A stretch of DNA of 64,000 nt. It comes from Nonomuraea rhodomycinica. Lineage in GTDB: Bacteria; Actinomycetota; Actinomycetes; Streptosporangiales; Streptosporangiaceae. A program made the position numbers and the translations under genes. The DNA lies in contig NZ_JABWGO010000011.1 of assembly GCF_013363995.1 (NCBI RefSeq), positions 248,001 to 312,000 on the forward strand. Reading direction: 5' to 3'. Shown in pieces: positions 15,320 to 22,361 of this stretch. Positions within the stretch are counted from its first letter, which is position 1; every line of letters begins with the position of its first letter. Below the pieces are notes generated by a model. That model was not told the origin of the DNA. It saw nothing but the letters and a program-made list of their open reading frames with translations, and ran no database searches.

Positions 15320-16006
15320 TTACAGGATCGAGGCGATCGGCATGGCCGGAGCGGGCTCCTCGCCCGCGGCCTTCCGGGCGGCCCAGGCCTTGACGCCCTT
15401 GGGGTCGGGGCGGACGGCGCCGACGAAGGAGGAGCGGCGCCAGGCCGACAGGCGTTCGACCTTGACGACGTCGCCGGTGTGCGGGGAGTGGACCATGTAC
15501 CCGGGCTTGGAGATCATCCCGACGTGCCCGAGGCCATGGAAGAAGACGAGGTCGCCGGGCTTGAGGTTCTTCCAGGAGATCTTCCGGGAGAACGCGTTGT
15601 ACTGCTGCGCCGCGGTGCGCGGCAGCGTGATGCCGGCGTGCTGGTAGGCGCGCAGCATCAGGCCGGAGCAGTCGTAGCCGGCGGGGGAGGCGCCGCCCCA
15701 GACGTACGGGGTGCCGCGCTTGTCGAGGGCGTACTTGAGCGCCCGTTTCCAGGCGGGGAGGGGGGTCTTCTTGACGCGGGCGGCCTTGACGTCCGCGCCG
15801 GTGAGGGTGACGACCGGCGAGGTCAGCCGGGCGGTGGAGGTGTCCTCCTGCGAGCTTCCGGGGACGGAGGAGGAGGCGTTCTGGAACGTTCCAGAAAGGG
15901 GGGAGAGGGGGGTGCTGGGTCGCGTGGAGGCGAGGGAGACGCCGGCCGGGGCGGCGATGGCGATCCCGGCGGTCGCGACGGCGGCGAGCATGGCGAAGCG
16001 AGACAC
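15320..16006 (-). CDS. Secreted NlpC/P60 cell-wall endopeptidase
   Basis: The 228-aa product starts at a GTG with GGAAGGACC upstream. It has a signal peptide (about 1-26), a Ser/Thr-rich spacer and a C-terminal NlpC/P60 domain from about 95. Catalytic Cys is in YDCSGL and the first His in GHVGMI, with MVHSPHTG after it. These enzymes cut gamma-D-Glu to diamino acid bonds in peptidoglycan. Its leader carries a ydaO-type c-di-AMP riboswitch, which in actinobacteria is typical of cell-wall hydrolase genes. It is divergent from leuB. Confidence 0.92.
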   Translation of the reverse strand: MSRFAMLAAVATAGIAIAAPAGVSLASTRPSTPLSPLSGTFQNASSSVPGSSQEDTSTARLTSPVVTLTGADVKAARVKKTPLPAWKRALKYALDKRGTPYVWGGASPAGYDCSGLMLRAYQHAGITLPRTAAQQYNAFSRKISWKNLKPGDLVFFHGLGHVGMISKPGYMVHSPHTGDVVKVERLSAWRRSSFVGAVRPDPKGVKAWAARKAAGEEPAPAMPIASIL

Positions 16007-16021
16007 GAAGGTCCTTCCATA

Positions 16022-16148
16022 CGGCCTACCGGGTTAGCTGACGGGCTCGGGCCTGGAAGCGGCCCTACGGCGGTGACCTGCCGATTCGCCCCATGAGGGG
16101 AATGGGTCCCCGGCTCCACGCAACCGCTGCGTGGATTCGGCTCGAGGG
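16022..16148 (-). ncRNA. ydaO-type (c-di-AMP) riboswitch
   Basis: On the minus strand the leader between the promoter and the NlpC/P60 gene contains the conserved blocks of the ydaO/yuaA aptamer. These are GAGCCGAAT near the 5' end (about 16135-16145), GGGGACCCA (about 16102-16110), GGGGCGAAT (16084-16092), the hallmark CCCGTCAGCTAACC (16032-16045), and GTAGGCC (16023-16029). These match the established class that binds cyclic di-AMP and usually switches expression off. The expression platform lies in the last 16-20 bases before the GTG, so it may act on translation or on Rho. Confidence 0.92.
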
Positions 16149-16177
16149 ACTCTAACGAAACGGTCAAATACGCGCAA
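16149..16177 (-). promoter_or_regulatory. Promoter of the riboswitch-NlpC/P60 transcript
   Basis: On the minus strand TTGCGC (16177-16172) and TAGAGT (16154-16149) are exactly 17 bases apart. The predicted start near 16142 is immediately upstream of the riboswitch. Confidence 0.6.
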
Positions 16178-16251
16178 TCCCCCTCAAAACGGATGTCCGT
16201 TGAGTGAGATGGTGTGTTCGTCAGTCGAGACGACCAGGTAAGGTACCGGCC

Positions 16252-17298
16252 ATGGATTCGCGCGACATTCGCCTGGCAGTTATCCCCGGTGACGGCATCG
16301 GCACCGAGGTCGTGACAGAGGCGCTCAAGGTGCTCGAAGCCGTCGGCACGAAGATCGAGGCCACCCACTACGATCTCGGCGCCGCGCGCTACCACCGCAC
16401 CGGCGAGACCCTGCCCGACTCCGTTCTGGAGGAGCTGCGCGGCTACGACGCGATCCTGCTCGGCGCGGTCGGCGACCCCAGCGTCCCGCCCGGGATCCTG
16501 GAGCGCGACCTGCTGCTGCGCCTGCGCTTCACCTTCGACCACTACGTCAACCTGCGCCCGGTCAAGCTCTTCCCGGGCGTGGAGACGCCGCTGGCCGACA
16601 CCCGCCCCGAGGACATCGACATGATCGTGATCCGCGAGGGCACCGAGGGCCTCTACGCGGGCACGGGCGGCGTCATGCGCGCCGGCACCCCCCACGAGAT
16701 CGCCACGCAGGAGTCGCTCAACACCGCCCACGGCGTCGAGCGCGTGGTGCGTTACGCCTTCGCCAAGGCGCAGTCAAGGCCGCGCAAGAAGCTCACGCTC
16801 GTTCACAAGACCAACGTGCTGACCTACGCCGGAGACCTCTGGCAGCGCACGGTCAACCGGGTGGCCGAGGAGTTCCCCGAGGTCACCACCGACTACGCGC
16901 ACATCGACGCGGCGTCGATGTACTTCGTCAGTCAGCCCGAGCGCTTCGACGTGGTCGTCACCGACAACCTCTTCGGCGACATCATCACCGACCTCGGCGC
17001 GGCCATCGCGGGCGGCATCGGCCTGGCCGCCAGCGGCAACATCAACCCCGACCGCACCGCGCCCAGCATGTTCGAGCCGGTCCACGGCAGCGCGCCCGAC
17101 ATCGCGGGCCAGGGCAAGGCCGACCCGACCGCCACCATCCTGTCCGCCGCCATGCTCCTCGACCACCTCGGCCGGCACGCCGAGGCCGCCAAGATCGAGC
17201 AGGCCGTCTCCGAGGACATCCTGGAGCGGCTGAGCGGGTGGGCGAGCCGGACCACCCACGAGATCGGCGACGACATCACCGCGCGAGTATCGAGCTAG
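16252..17298 (+). CDS. leuB: 3-Isopropylmalate dehydrogenase
   Basis: The 348-aa product catalyses NAD-dependent oxidative decarboxylation of 3-isopropylmalate in leucine synthesis; the same enzyme can serve 3-methylmalate in the citramalate route to isoleucine. The start ATG 16252 follows GTAAGG. Family motifs are VIPGDGIGTEV at the N-terminus, a substrate-binding RLRFTFDHYVNLRPVKL stretch, the conserved Lys in HKTNVL, the metal-binding Asp in NLFGDIITDLGAA, and EPVHGSAPDIAG. It is monocistronic, with a strong terminator. Confidence 0.96.
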   Translation: MDSRDIRLAVIPGDGIGTEVVTEALKVLEAVGTKIEATHYDLGAARYHRTGETLPDSVLEELRGYDAILLGAVGDPSVPPGILERDLLLRLRFTFDHYVNLRPVKLFPGVETPLADTRPEDIDMIVIREGTEGLYAGTGGVMRAGTPHEIATQESLNTAHGVERVVRYAFAKAQSRPRKKLTLVHKTNVLTYAGDLWQRTVNRVAEEFPEVTTDYAHIDAASMYFVSQPERFDVVVTDNLFGDIITDLGAAIAGGIGLAASGNINPDRTAPSMFEPVHGSAPDIAGQGKADPTATILSAAMLLDHLGRHAEAAKIEQAVSEDILERLSGWASRTTHEIGDDITARVSS

Positions 17299-17317
17299 GG
17301 CCGCCCTAGCTCCACCA

Positions 17318-17356
17318 GCGCCTGGCGGTCCGCACAGGGACCCGCCAGGCGCTTTT
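17318..17356 (+). terminator. leuB terminator
   Basis: An 11-bp perfect stem (17318-17328 with 17342-17352) is followed directly by TTTT, 20 bases beyond the leuB stop. Confidence 0.85.
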
Positions 17357-17391
17357 CGCATGTTCCGGGGGATATACACCCTGCTGCCCCC

Positions 17392-17423
17392 TTGCCATCC
17401 CAAATAGCGAGACAATAGGAAGT
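17392..17423 (+). promoter_or_regulatory. ilvE promoter with TCCC-N7-GAGAC element
   Basis: A -35-like TTGCCA (17392-17397) and -10-like ATAGGA (17415-17420) are 17 bases apart. An imperfect TCCC-N7-GAGAC repeat lies between them (17398-17413). The 17-mer 17407-17423 matches the region at 13953-13969 in 14 positions, and the promoter geometry is the same. A shared regulator is inferred. Confidence 0.45.
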
Positions 17424-17484
17424 ACGGACTGCCGTCGCGCAGTGCCGCCGGCATCACCCCGTCGTAGAGAGAAGGACCATCGTC

Positions 17485-18582
17485 ATGACCATCGCTCAGA
17501 AGCTCAGCTTCGACGTGCAGCTGTCCGACCATGCGCGCACCGCGGCGGAGCGCGAGCAGGTACTGGCGAACCCGGGCTTCGGCGCGACCTTCACCGACCA
17601 CCTGGTCTCCATCGACTACACCGAGGGCAGGGGCTGGCACGACGCGCGGCTCCAGGCGTACGCGCCGCTCACCCTCGACCCCGCCACGGCGGTCTTCCAC
17701 TACGCGCAGGAGCTGTTCGAGGGCCTGAAGGCGTACCGGCAGATCAACGGCTCGGTCGTGACCTTCCGCCCCTACGCCAACGCCGCCCGCTTCAACCAGT
17801 CGGCGGCGCGCATGGCGATGCCGGAGCTGCCCGAGGAGACGTTCGTCGAGTCGCTGGAGCAGCTCGTGCAGGCCGACCGCGACTGGGTGCCGACCACCGA
17901 GGGGCACAGCCTCTACCTGCGCCCCTTCATGATCGCCACGCAGGTGGGGCTGGGCGTCAACTACCCGTCGCGCACCTACAAGTACATGGTGATCGCCTCG
18001 CCGGCGGCCTCGTACTTCACCGGCGGCGTCAAGCCCGTCTCGGTGTGGCTGTCCACCGAGTACACCCGCGCCGCGCCCGGCGGCACGGGCTTCGCCAAGT
18101 GCGGCGGCAACTACGCCGCCGCCTTCGTCGCCCAGCGCCAGGCCGTCGAGAACGGCTGCGACCAGGTGGTGTGGCTCGACGCGGCGCAGCACGCGTACGT
18201 CGAGGAGATGGGCGGGATGAACCTGTTCTTCGTCATCGGCGGCAAGCTCGTCACCCCCGCGCTGACCGGCACGCTGCTGCCCGGCATCACCCGCGACTCG
18301 ATCATCGCGCTGGCCGACGACCTCGGCCTGGAGGCCGAGGAGCGGCTGATCAGCGTCGAGGAGTGGGCGGACGGCTGCGCGTCCGGCGAGATCACCGAGG
18401 TCTTCGCCTGCGGCACGGCGGCGGTGGTCACCCCGGTCGGCACGGTCAAGGGCGCCGACCGGTCCTGGACGATCGCCGACGGCACGCCCGGCCCGGTCAC
18501 CATGCGGGTGCGCGAGGAGCTGCTCGGCATCCAGTACGGCGCCCGCCCCGACCTGCACGGCTGGATCCACAAGGTCCTCTAG
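17485..18582 (+). CDS. ilvE: Branched-chain amino acid aminotransferase
   Basis: The 365-aa PLP enzyme of fold type IV performs the last transamination in leucine, isoleucine and valine synthesis. The ATG at 17485 follows AGAGAAGGACC. The PLP lysine is Lys205 in GGTGFAKCGGNYA. Further BCAT motifs are QELFEGLKAYR near the N-terminus, YLRPFM, EEMGGMNLFFV, and the phosphate-binding FACGTAAVVTPVG near the C-terminus. It is a single-gene unit between two hairpin terminators. Confidence 0.96.
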   Translation: MTIAQKLSFDVQLSDHARTAAEREQVLANPGFGATFTDHLVSIDYTEGRGWHDARLQAYAPLTLDPATAVFHYAQELFEGLKAYRQINGSVVTFRPYANAARFNQSAARMAMPELPEETFVESLEQLVQADRDWVPTTEGHSLYLRPFMIATQVGLGVNYPSRTYKYMVIASPAASYFTGGVKPVSVWLSTEYTRAAPGGTGFAKCGGNYAAAFVAQRQAVENGCDQVVWLDAAQHAYVEEMGGMNLFFVIGGKLVTPALTGTLLPGITRDSIIALADDLGLEAEERLISVEEWADGCASGEITEVFACGTAAVVTPVGTVKGADRSWTIADGTPGPVTMRVREELLGIQYGARPDLHGWIHKVL

Positions 18583-18592
18583 CCACCTCACC

Positions 18593-18629
18593 GCGCGACC
18601 GGCCCGTCGTCACCCCGGGCCGGTCGCGC
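18593..18629 (+). terminator. ilvE terminator
   Basis: A perfect 13-bp stem pairs 18593-18605 with 18617-18629 over an 11-nt loop, 10 bases past the ilvE stop. There is no T-run. Confidence 0.7.
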
Positions 18630-18715
18630 CGGTTCTGCCGTCTTTGATCCCCTATTCAGGGGTTTCTCAGGTGATTCCGGTAAGGTCGCGGCGACCGGAT
18701 CGAGGGACGGGGCGA

Positions 18716-19360
18716 ATGACGAAGAGGGTGGCGGCCGTGCTGGCCGCCTTGGCGGTGCTGGCCGGGCTCGTGGTGCTGCAGACCGTGGGGGGCGACGGGA
18801 CGTCGCGGGGCGTACGGCTGCTGCGGCAGCCCGACGGCAGCATGGTGCTCGCCGACACCGGCGCCAGCGCTCCGGTGCTGGACCTGTACGAGGACTTCGA
18901 CTGCCCGGTCTGTAAGGACCTGCACACGCGGGTGGACGCCACGATCCGCCGCCTGGCCGCGGAGGGCAAGGTCAAGGTCGTCTACCACCCGGTGACGATC
19001 TTCCAGGACGAGCCCATGCACTCGAACTCCGTACGCGCCGCCGCCGCGGCCCGCTGCGTCCCCGAGGACAACTGGCTGGCCTTCCGCGACGAGCTGTACA
19101 GCATGCAGCCCGCCCCCCACGGCGTGGCCTCCGGCTTCACCCTGGAGGAGCTGGCCAGGGCGGCCCGCCAGGCGGGCGCGTCGGTCGACCAGTGCGTCAC
19201 CTCCCAGACCTACGCCGAGGACCACCTGAAGCAGAGCGCCAGGATCCGCCTCGAAGGCACCCCCACGGTCGTGCTCGACGGGCGGCTGCTCGGCGACGAG
19301 GCGTTCGACCCGAAGGCCCTGGAGACGGCCATCACCGGGGGCTCCGGCGTCACGGTGTGA
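18716..19360 (+). CDS. Secreted or membrane-anchored DsbA-like thioredoxin-fold protein
   Basis: The product is 214 aa from the ATG at 18716, behind GAGGGACGGGG. An N-terminal hydrophobic helix (about 6-24) without a lipobox suggests a signal anchor. The thioredoxin-fold part carries a CPVC redox motif (YEDFDCPVCKDLH), a helical insertion with two more Cys, and the cis-Pro loop in LEGTPTVVLDG. This is the actinobacterial DsbA/DSBA-like oxidoreductase pattern, acting on secreted proteins. The partner is not visible in the window. Confidence 0.85.
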   Translation: MTKRVAAVLAALAVLAGLVVLQTVGGDGTSRGVRLLRQPDGSMVLADTGASAPVLDLYEDFDCPVCKDLHTRVDATIRRLAAEGKVKVVYHPVTIFQDEPMHSNSVRAAAAARCVPEDNWLAFRDELYSMQPAPHGVASGFTLEELARAARQAGASVDQCVTSQTYAEDHLKQSARIRLEGTPTVVLDGRLLGDEAFDPKALETAITGGSGVTV

Positions 19361-19428
19361 CACCGGGTGTCCATACCCTGAGACCGATGTGCCGAATGGT
19401 GAGTCGGTATGGCAGACTGCTGAGCACC

Positions 19429-19470
19429 ATGTTCTACGGTCTGCTCATTATCGGCAGGCGCGCTGGCTGA
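19429..19470 (+). CDS. cimA leader peptide (Leu-Leu-Ile-Ile), 13 aa
   Basis: The ORF encodes MFYGLLIIGRRAG, with consecutive CTG CTC ATT ATC codons. Position and content fit a ribosome-mediated attenuator that senses leucine and isoleucine supply ahead of an isoleucine-pathway gene. An in-frame ATG at 19387 would give a longer form. No Shine-Dalgarno is present, so a leaderless start is possible. Its stop overlaps the first arm of the following hairpin. Confidence 0.7.
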   Translation: MFYGLLIIGRRAG

Positions 19471-19522
19471 CACAGGGACATAGCCAGCGCGCAGACCTCT
19501 CACGTCCGTGAGGGGTCTTTTT
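19458..19522 (+). promoter_or_regulatory. cimA transcription attenuator
   Basis: Two adjacent hairpins are visible. An 11-bp perfect stem pairs 19458-19468 with 19482-19492 and begins inside the leader peptide. A terminator stem pairs 19494-19504 with 19507-19517, followed by five T residues (19518-19522). It ends about 20 bases before the cimA start codon, ahead of its ribosome-binding site. GGTCTGC (19438-19444, across the leader Leu codons) can instead pair with GCAGACC (19491-19497), which would take bases from the terminator arm. Confidence 0.72.
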
Positions 19523-19543
19523 GTTTTCCAGGGAGAGGACACC

Positions 19544-21121
19544 ATGGCCGACGACCGGTTCCACGTCTATGACACGACGCTGCGTGACGGCGCACAGCAG
19601 GAGGGGCTCAACCTCACCGTCGCCGACAAGCTCGCTGTCGCGCGCCATCTGGACGGGCTGGGCGTCGGTTTCATCGAAGGGGGCTGGCCCGGTGCCAACC
19701 CCAAGGACACAGAGTTCTTCCGGCGGGCTCGGACCGAGCTCGACCTGAAGCACGCGCAGCTAGCCGCGTTCGGCGCGACCCGCCGGGCCGGTGTGAAGGC
19801 AGCCGACGACCCTTTGGTGGCCGCTCTGCGCGAATCCGGCGCGCCGGTCGTGACCCTTGTCGCCAAGAGCCACGACCGGCACGTGGAGCTGGCCCTCCGC
19901 ACGACCCTCGAGGAGAACCTCGCGATGATCCGCGACACGGTCTCCCACCTCCGTGCGGAGGGACAGCGAGTCTTCCTGGACGCCGAGCACTTCTTCGACG
20001 GCTACAAGTCCAACCCAGCGTACGCCCTGGAGGTGCTCAGGACCGCCGCCGAGGCGGGCGCCGACGTCGTCGCCCTGTGCGACACGAACGGCGGCATGCT
20101 CCCCGACGAGCTGGCCGACGTGGTCCACGCGGCCGCGCAGACCGGGGCGCGCGTCGGCATCCACTGCCACGACGACACCGGCTGCGCGGTCGCCAACACC
20201 CTGGCCGCGGTCAAGGCCGGCGCCACCCACGTGCAGGGCTGCGCCAACGGCTACGGCGAGCGCTCCGGCAACGCCAACCTGTTCACCGTGGTCGCCAACC
20301 TCCAGCTCAAGCGGGGCTTCGACCTCGTGCCGCCGCAGGCGCTGGCCGACATGACCCGCATCGCCCACGCGATCACCGAGGTCACCAACGTCACGCCCAA
20401 CTCCCACGCCCCGTACGTCGGCGCGTCGGCGTTCGCCCACAAGGCCGGCCTGCACGCCAGCGCCATCAAGGTCGACCCCAACCTCTACCAGCACATCGAC
20501 CCCGCCCAGGTGGGCAACGACATGCGCATGCTGGTCTCCGACATGGCCGGCCGCGCCTCGGTCGAGCTGAAGGGCCGCGAGCTGGGGTACGAGCTGACCC
20601 CCGAGCACACGAAGACCCTGGTCGAGCGGGTCAAGGACCTGGAGTCCCAGGGCTTCACCTTCGAGGCGGCCGACGCCTCCTTCGAGCTGCTGCTGCGCGA
20701 CACCGTCCACGGCGAGCGGCGCCGCCACTTCGAGGTGGAGTCGTGGCGCGTGATCGTCGAGCGCACCAAGGACGGCGAGCTGGTCAGCGAGGCCACGGTC
20801 AAGCTGCACGCCAAGGGCGAGCGCATCGTCGCCACGGGCGAGGGCAACGGCCCCGTCAACGCCCTGGACAAGGCGGTGCGGCTCGGCCTGGAGAAGCTCT
20901 ACCCCGAGCTGGCCAGGCTGGAGCTCATCGACTTCAAGGTGCGCATCCTGGAGGGCACGCACGGCTCGGGCGCGGTCATCCGCGTGCTCATCACCTCCAG
21001 CGACGACACGGCCGAGTGGGCCACGGTCGGCGTCGCCGAGAACATCATCGACGCCTCCTGGCAGGCGCTGGAGCAGGCGGTCACCTACGGCCTCCTGCGC
21101 GCGGGCCGCGAGACCGGCTGA
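19544..21121 (+). CDS. cimA: (R)-Citramalate synthase
   Basis: The 525-aa product belongs to the alpha-isopropylmalate/homocitrate synthase family, CimA subtype. It condenses acetyl-CoA with pyruvate to citramalate for threonine-independent isoleucine synthesis. The ATG at 19544 follows GGGAGAGGACACC. Motifs are VYDTTLRDGAQQEG at the N-terminus, FIEGGWPGANPKD (the GGWPG form is typical of CimA and not of LeuA), metal-binding HCHDDTG, and NGYGERSGNANL. The C-terminal third is the regulatory domain. The product would feed the leuCD and leuB enzymes. Confidence 0.93.
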   Translation: MADDRFHVYDTTLRDGAQQEGLNLTVADKLAVARHLDGLGVGFIEGGWPGANPKDTEFFRRARTELDLKHAQLAAFGATRRAGVKAADDPLVAALRESGAPVVTLVAKSHDRHVELALRTTLEENLAMIRDTVSHLRAEGQRVFLDAEHFFDGYKSNPAYALEVLRTAAEAGADVVALCDTNGGMLPDELADVVHAAAQTGARVGIHCHDDTGCAVANTLAAVKAGATHVQGCANGYGERSGNANLFTVVANLQLKRGFDLVPPQALADMTRIAHAITEVTNVTPNSHAPYVGASAFAHKAGLHASAIKVDPNLYQHIDPAQVGNDMRMLVSDMAGRASVELKGRELGYELTPEHTKTLVERVKDLESQGFTFEAADASFELLLRDTVHGERRRHFEVESWRVIVERTKDGELVSEATVKLHAKGERIVATGEGNGPVNALDKAVRLGLEKLYPELARLELIDFKVRILEGTHGSGAVIRVLITSSDDTAEWATVGVAENIIDASWQALEQAVTYGLLRAGRETG

Positions 21122-21700
21122 CACGAGCTTCCGGCCGGGGGGCTCCGGGGCGCGAAGCATGGCCCTCCGCAGGGGGCGCTCCGCGCCATGGGGCTCCGGG
21201 CCGCGCTCTGTGGGGGCAAGCCCCCGCACCCCCACCCGGGGGTCTTCCGAACCCCAGACCCCCGGTCGTACGCCCGATCGCGTCGTGTCGTCCGGGGCAG
21301 CGGTAGCACGGCATGGAGTGAGCCGGGGAGAGCGAGCCCATGGTGGCCGCGGAGACTCGGCCGCCCGGTCATGAGCAACGGGGCGAGTCCCGGACGGCAC
21401 GGCCAGGACTTCACCTGACGTCGTCCGGCGTGGACCACGCTGTCAGGCCGGGCGGGCGGTGCCGACGTGACCCGGTGTCCCCTCGCCACACGCCGTCGCG
21501 CCCGATCTACACCCGCCGGCCCCGCTCAGCGCACGACGCTCCCTGGCAGAGCGGTCACGATGGTGCCCGCCGGGATGGTCGCGCTCCGGGATCTTCGGGC
21601 CCTGGGATGGCCGAAGCCGGAGACGGCTGGGTCTGGGGTGGTCGCGGTCTCGAAGACGAGAAGTCGCGGGCACGACGGATCTCGGGTGTGGCCGGCCGTC
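21122..21700. other. 579-bp gene-free stretch with GC hairpins
   Basis: I find no credible gene here. The first 150 bases contain repeated GGGGCTCCGGG-type words. There is a short GGGGG-CAAG-CCCCC hairpin (21212-21225) and a 10-bp hairpin at 21236-21265. Frames through the rest are Arg/Pro/Gly-rich with no family features. It separates cimA from a convergent TetR gene and may include decayed sequence. Confidence 0.5.
21236..21265. terminator. Hairpin downstream of cimA
   Basis: A perfect 10-bp stem pairs 21236-21245 with 21256-21265 around a 10-nt loop, about 115 bases beyond the cimA stop. There is no T-run. Confidence 0.5.
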
Positions 21701-22264
21701 TCAAAGGCGCCGGACGGCGAGGCCGGCCATGGTGAGGGTGATGAGGCGGTCGGCCTCGGCCGCGGAGCGGTGCTCGTGGAGCGAGGCCGCCGCGGTCGTC
21801 AGCGCGATGACGTCGTCGCCCGTCGCGTCGGGGCGTACGGCGCCCGTTTCGCGGGCGCGGGCGACGAGCCGTTCCCCGATGTCGGCCATGCGCCGGCAGG
21901 AGGCGTGCAGGTCGGAAGTCTCGTCGTCCAGGCCGTCGGCGAGGAGGGCGGCCAGGCCGCTGTAGGCGGCGGCGTGCGCGGTGGCCGCGCGGACCCAGGT
22001 GGCGAGCGCGTCCGGTTCGGGGCGGGCCAGGAGCCGTTCGCCGAGTTCGAACAGGCCTTCGTTGCGTTCGCGCAGGAGCGCGCCGACCAGTGCCCGGCGG
22101 GTGGGGAAGTGGCCGTAGAGGGTGCCGATGGCGACGCCGGCGCGGCGGGCGACGCTCTCCAGGCTGGACTCGACGCCTCCTTCCCGGAAGGCCGCGTCGG
22201 CCTCGGCCAGCAGGCGTTCGTAGTTGCGGCGGGCGTCGGCGCGAGGCCGGCGGGTGGTGGTCAT
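21701..22264 (-). CDS. TetR-family transcriptional regulator
   Basis: The 187-aa product starts at the ATG at 22264. The N-terminal HTH (about 10-55) shows the TetR signature: LLAEADAAFREGGVESSLES, then VARRAGVAIGTLYGHFPTRR. The C-terminal domain is the TetR C33-like type seen with small-molecule-responsive repressors. It is divergent from an NmrA-like gene, and the roughly 97-bp intergenic region carries two large palindromes, so it most likely controls both genes. Confidence 0.9.
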   Translation of the reverse strand: MTTTRRPRADARRNYERLLAEADAAFREGGVESSLESVARRAGVAIGTLYGHFPTRRALVGALLRERNEGLFELGERLLARPEPDALATWVRAATAHAAAYSGLAALLADGLDDETSDLHASCRRMADIGERLVARARETGAVRPDATGDDVIALTTAAASLHEHRSAAEADRLITLTMAGLAVRRL

Positions 22265-22283
22265 GTGGAGTCCCTGGTAATTC

Positions 22284-22325
22284 GAGGCAGCCTCAGTATA
22301 GTTTAGTCGAGGCTGCCTCAGAATA
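22284..22325. promoter_or_regulatory. Double palindromic operator between TetR and NmrA-like genes
   Basis: GAGGC-A-GCCTC (22284-22294) and GAGGC-T-GCCTC (22309-22319) are each palindromic and are also inverted copies of each other. As 17-mers they form a direct repeat of period 25 with two mismatches. A -10-like TATAGT lies between them. This suggests two repressor dimers on one face-shifted site. Confidence 0.7.
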
Positions 22326-22361
22326 CCGTGGGTCGCCTGCCTCCTCCTGAACGGAACTGAC

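Noticed and set aside
19369..19384. GAGAC site before cimA as a member of the GTCTC-N7-GAGA motif
   Set aside because: The partner half-site matches in only one or two bases and no promoter of the ilvE geometry surrounds it.
21188..21418. Short frames after cimA that read as a small protein
   Set aside because: Residue content (Pro, Arg, Gly) and lack of a ribosome-binding site look like chance translation of GC hairpins.
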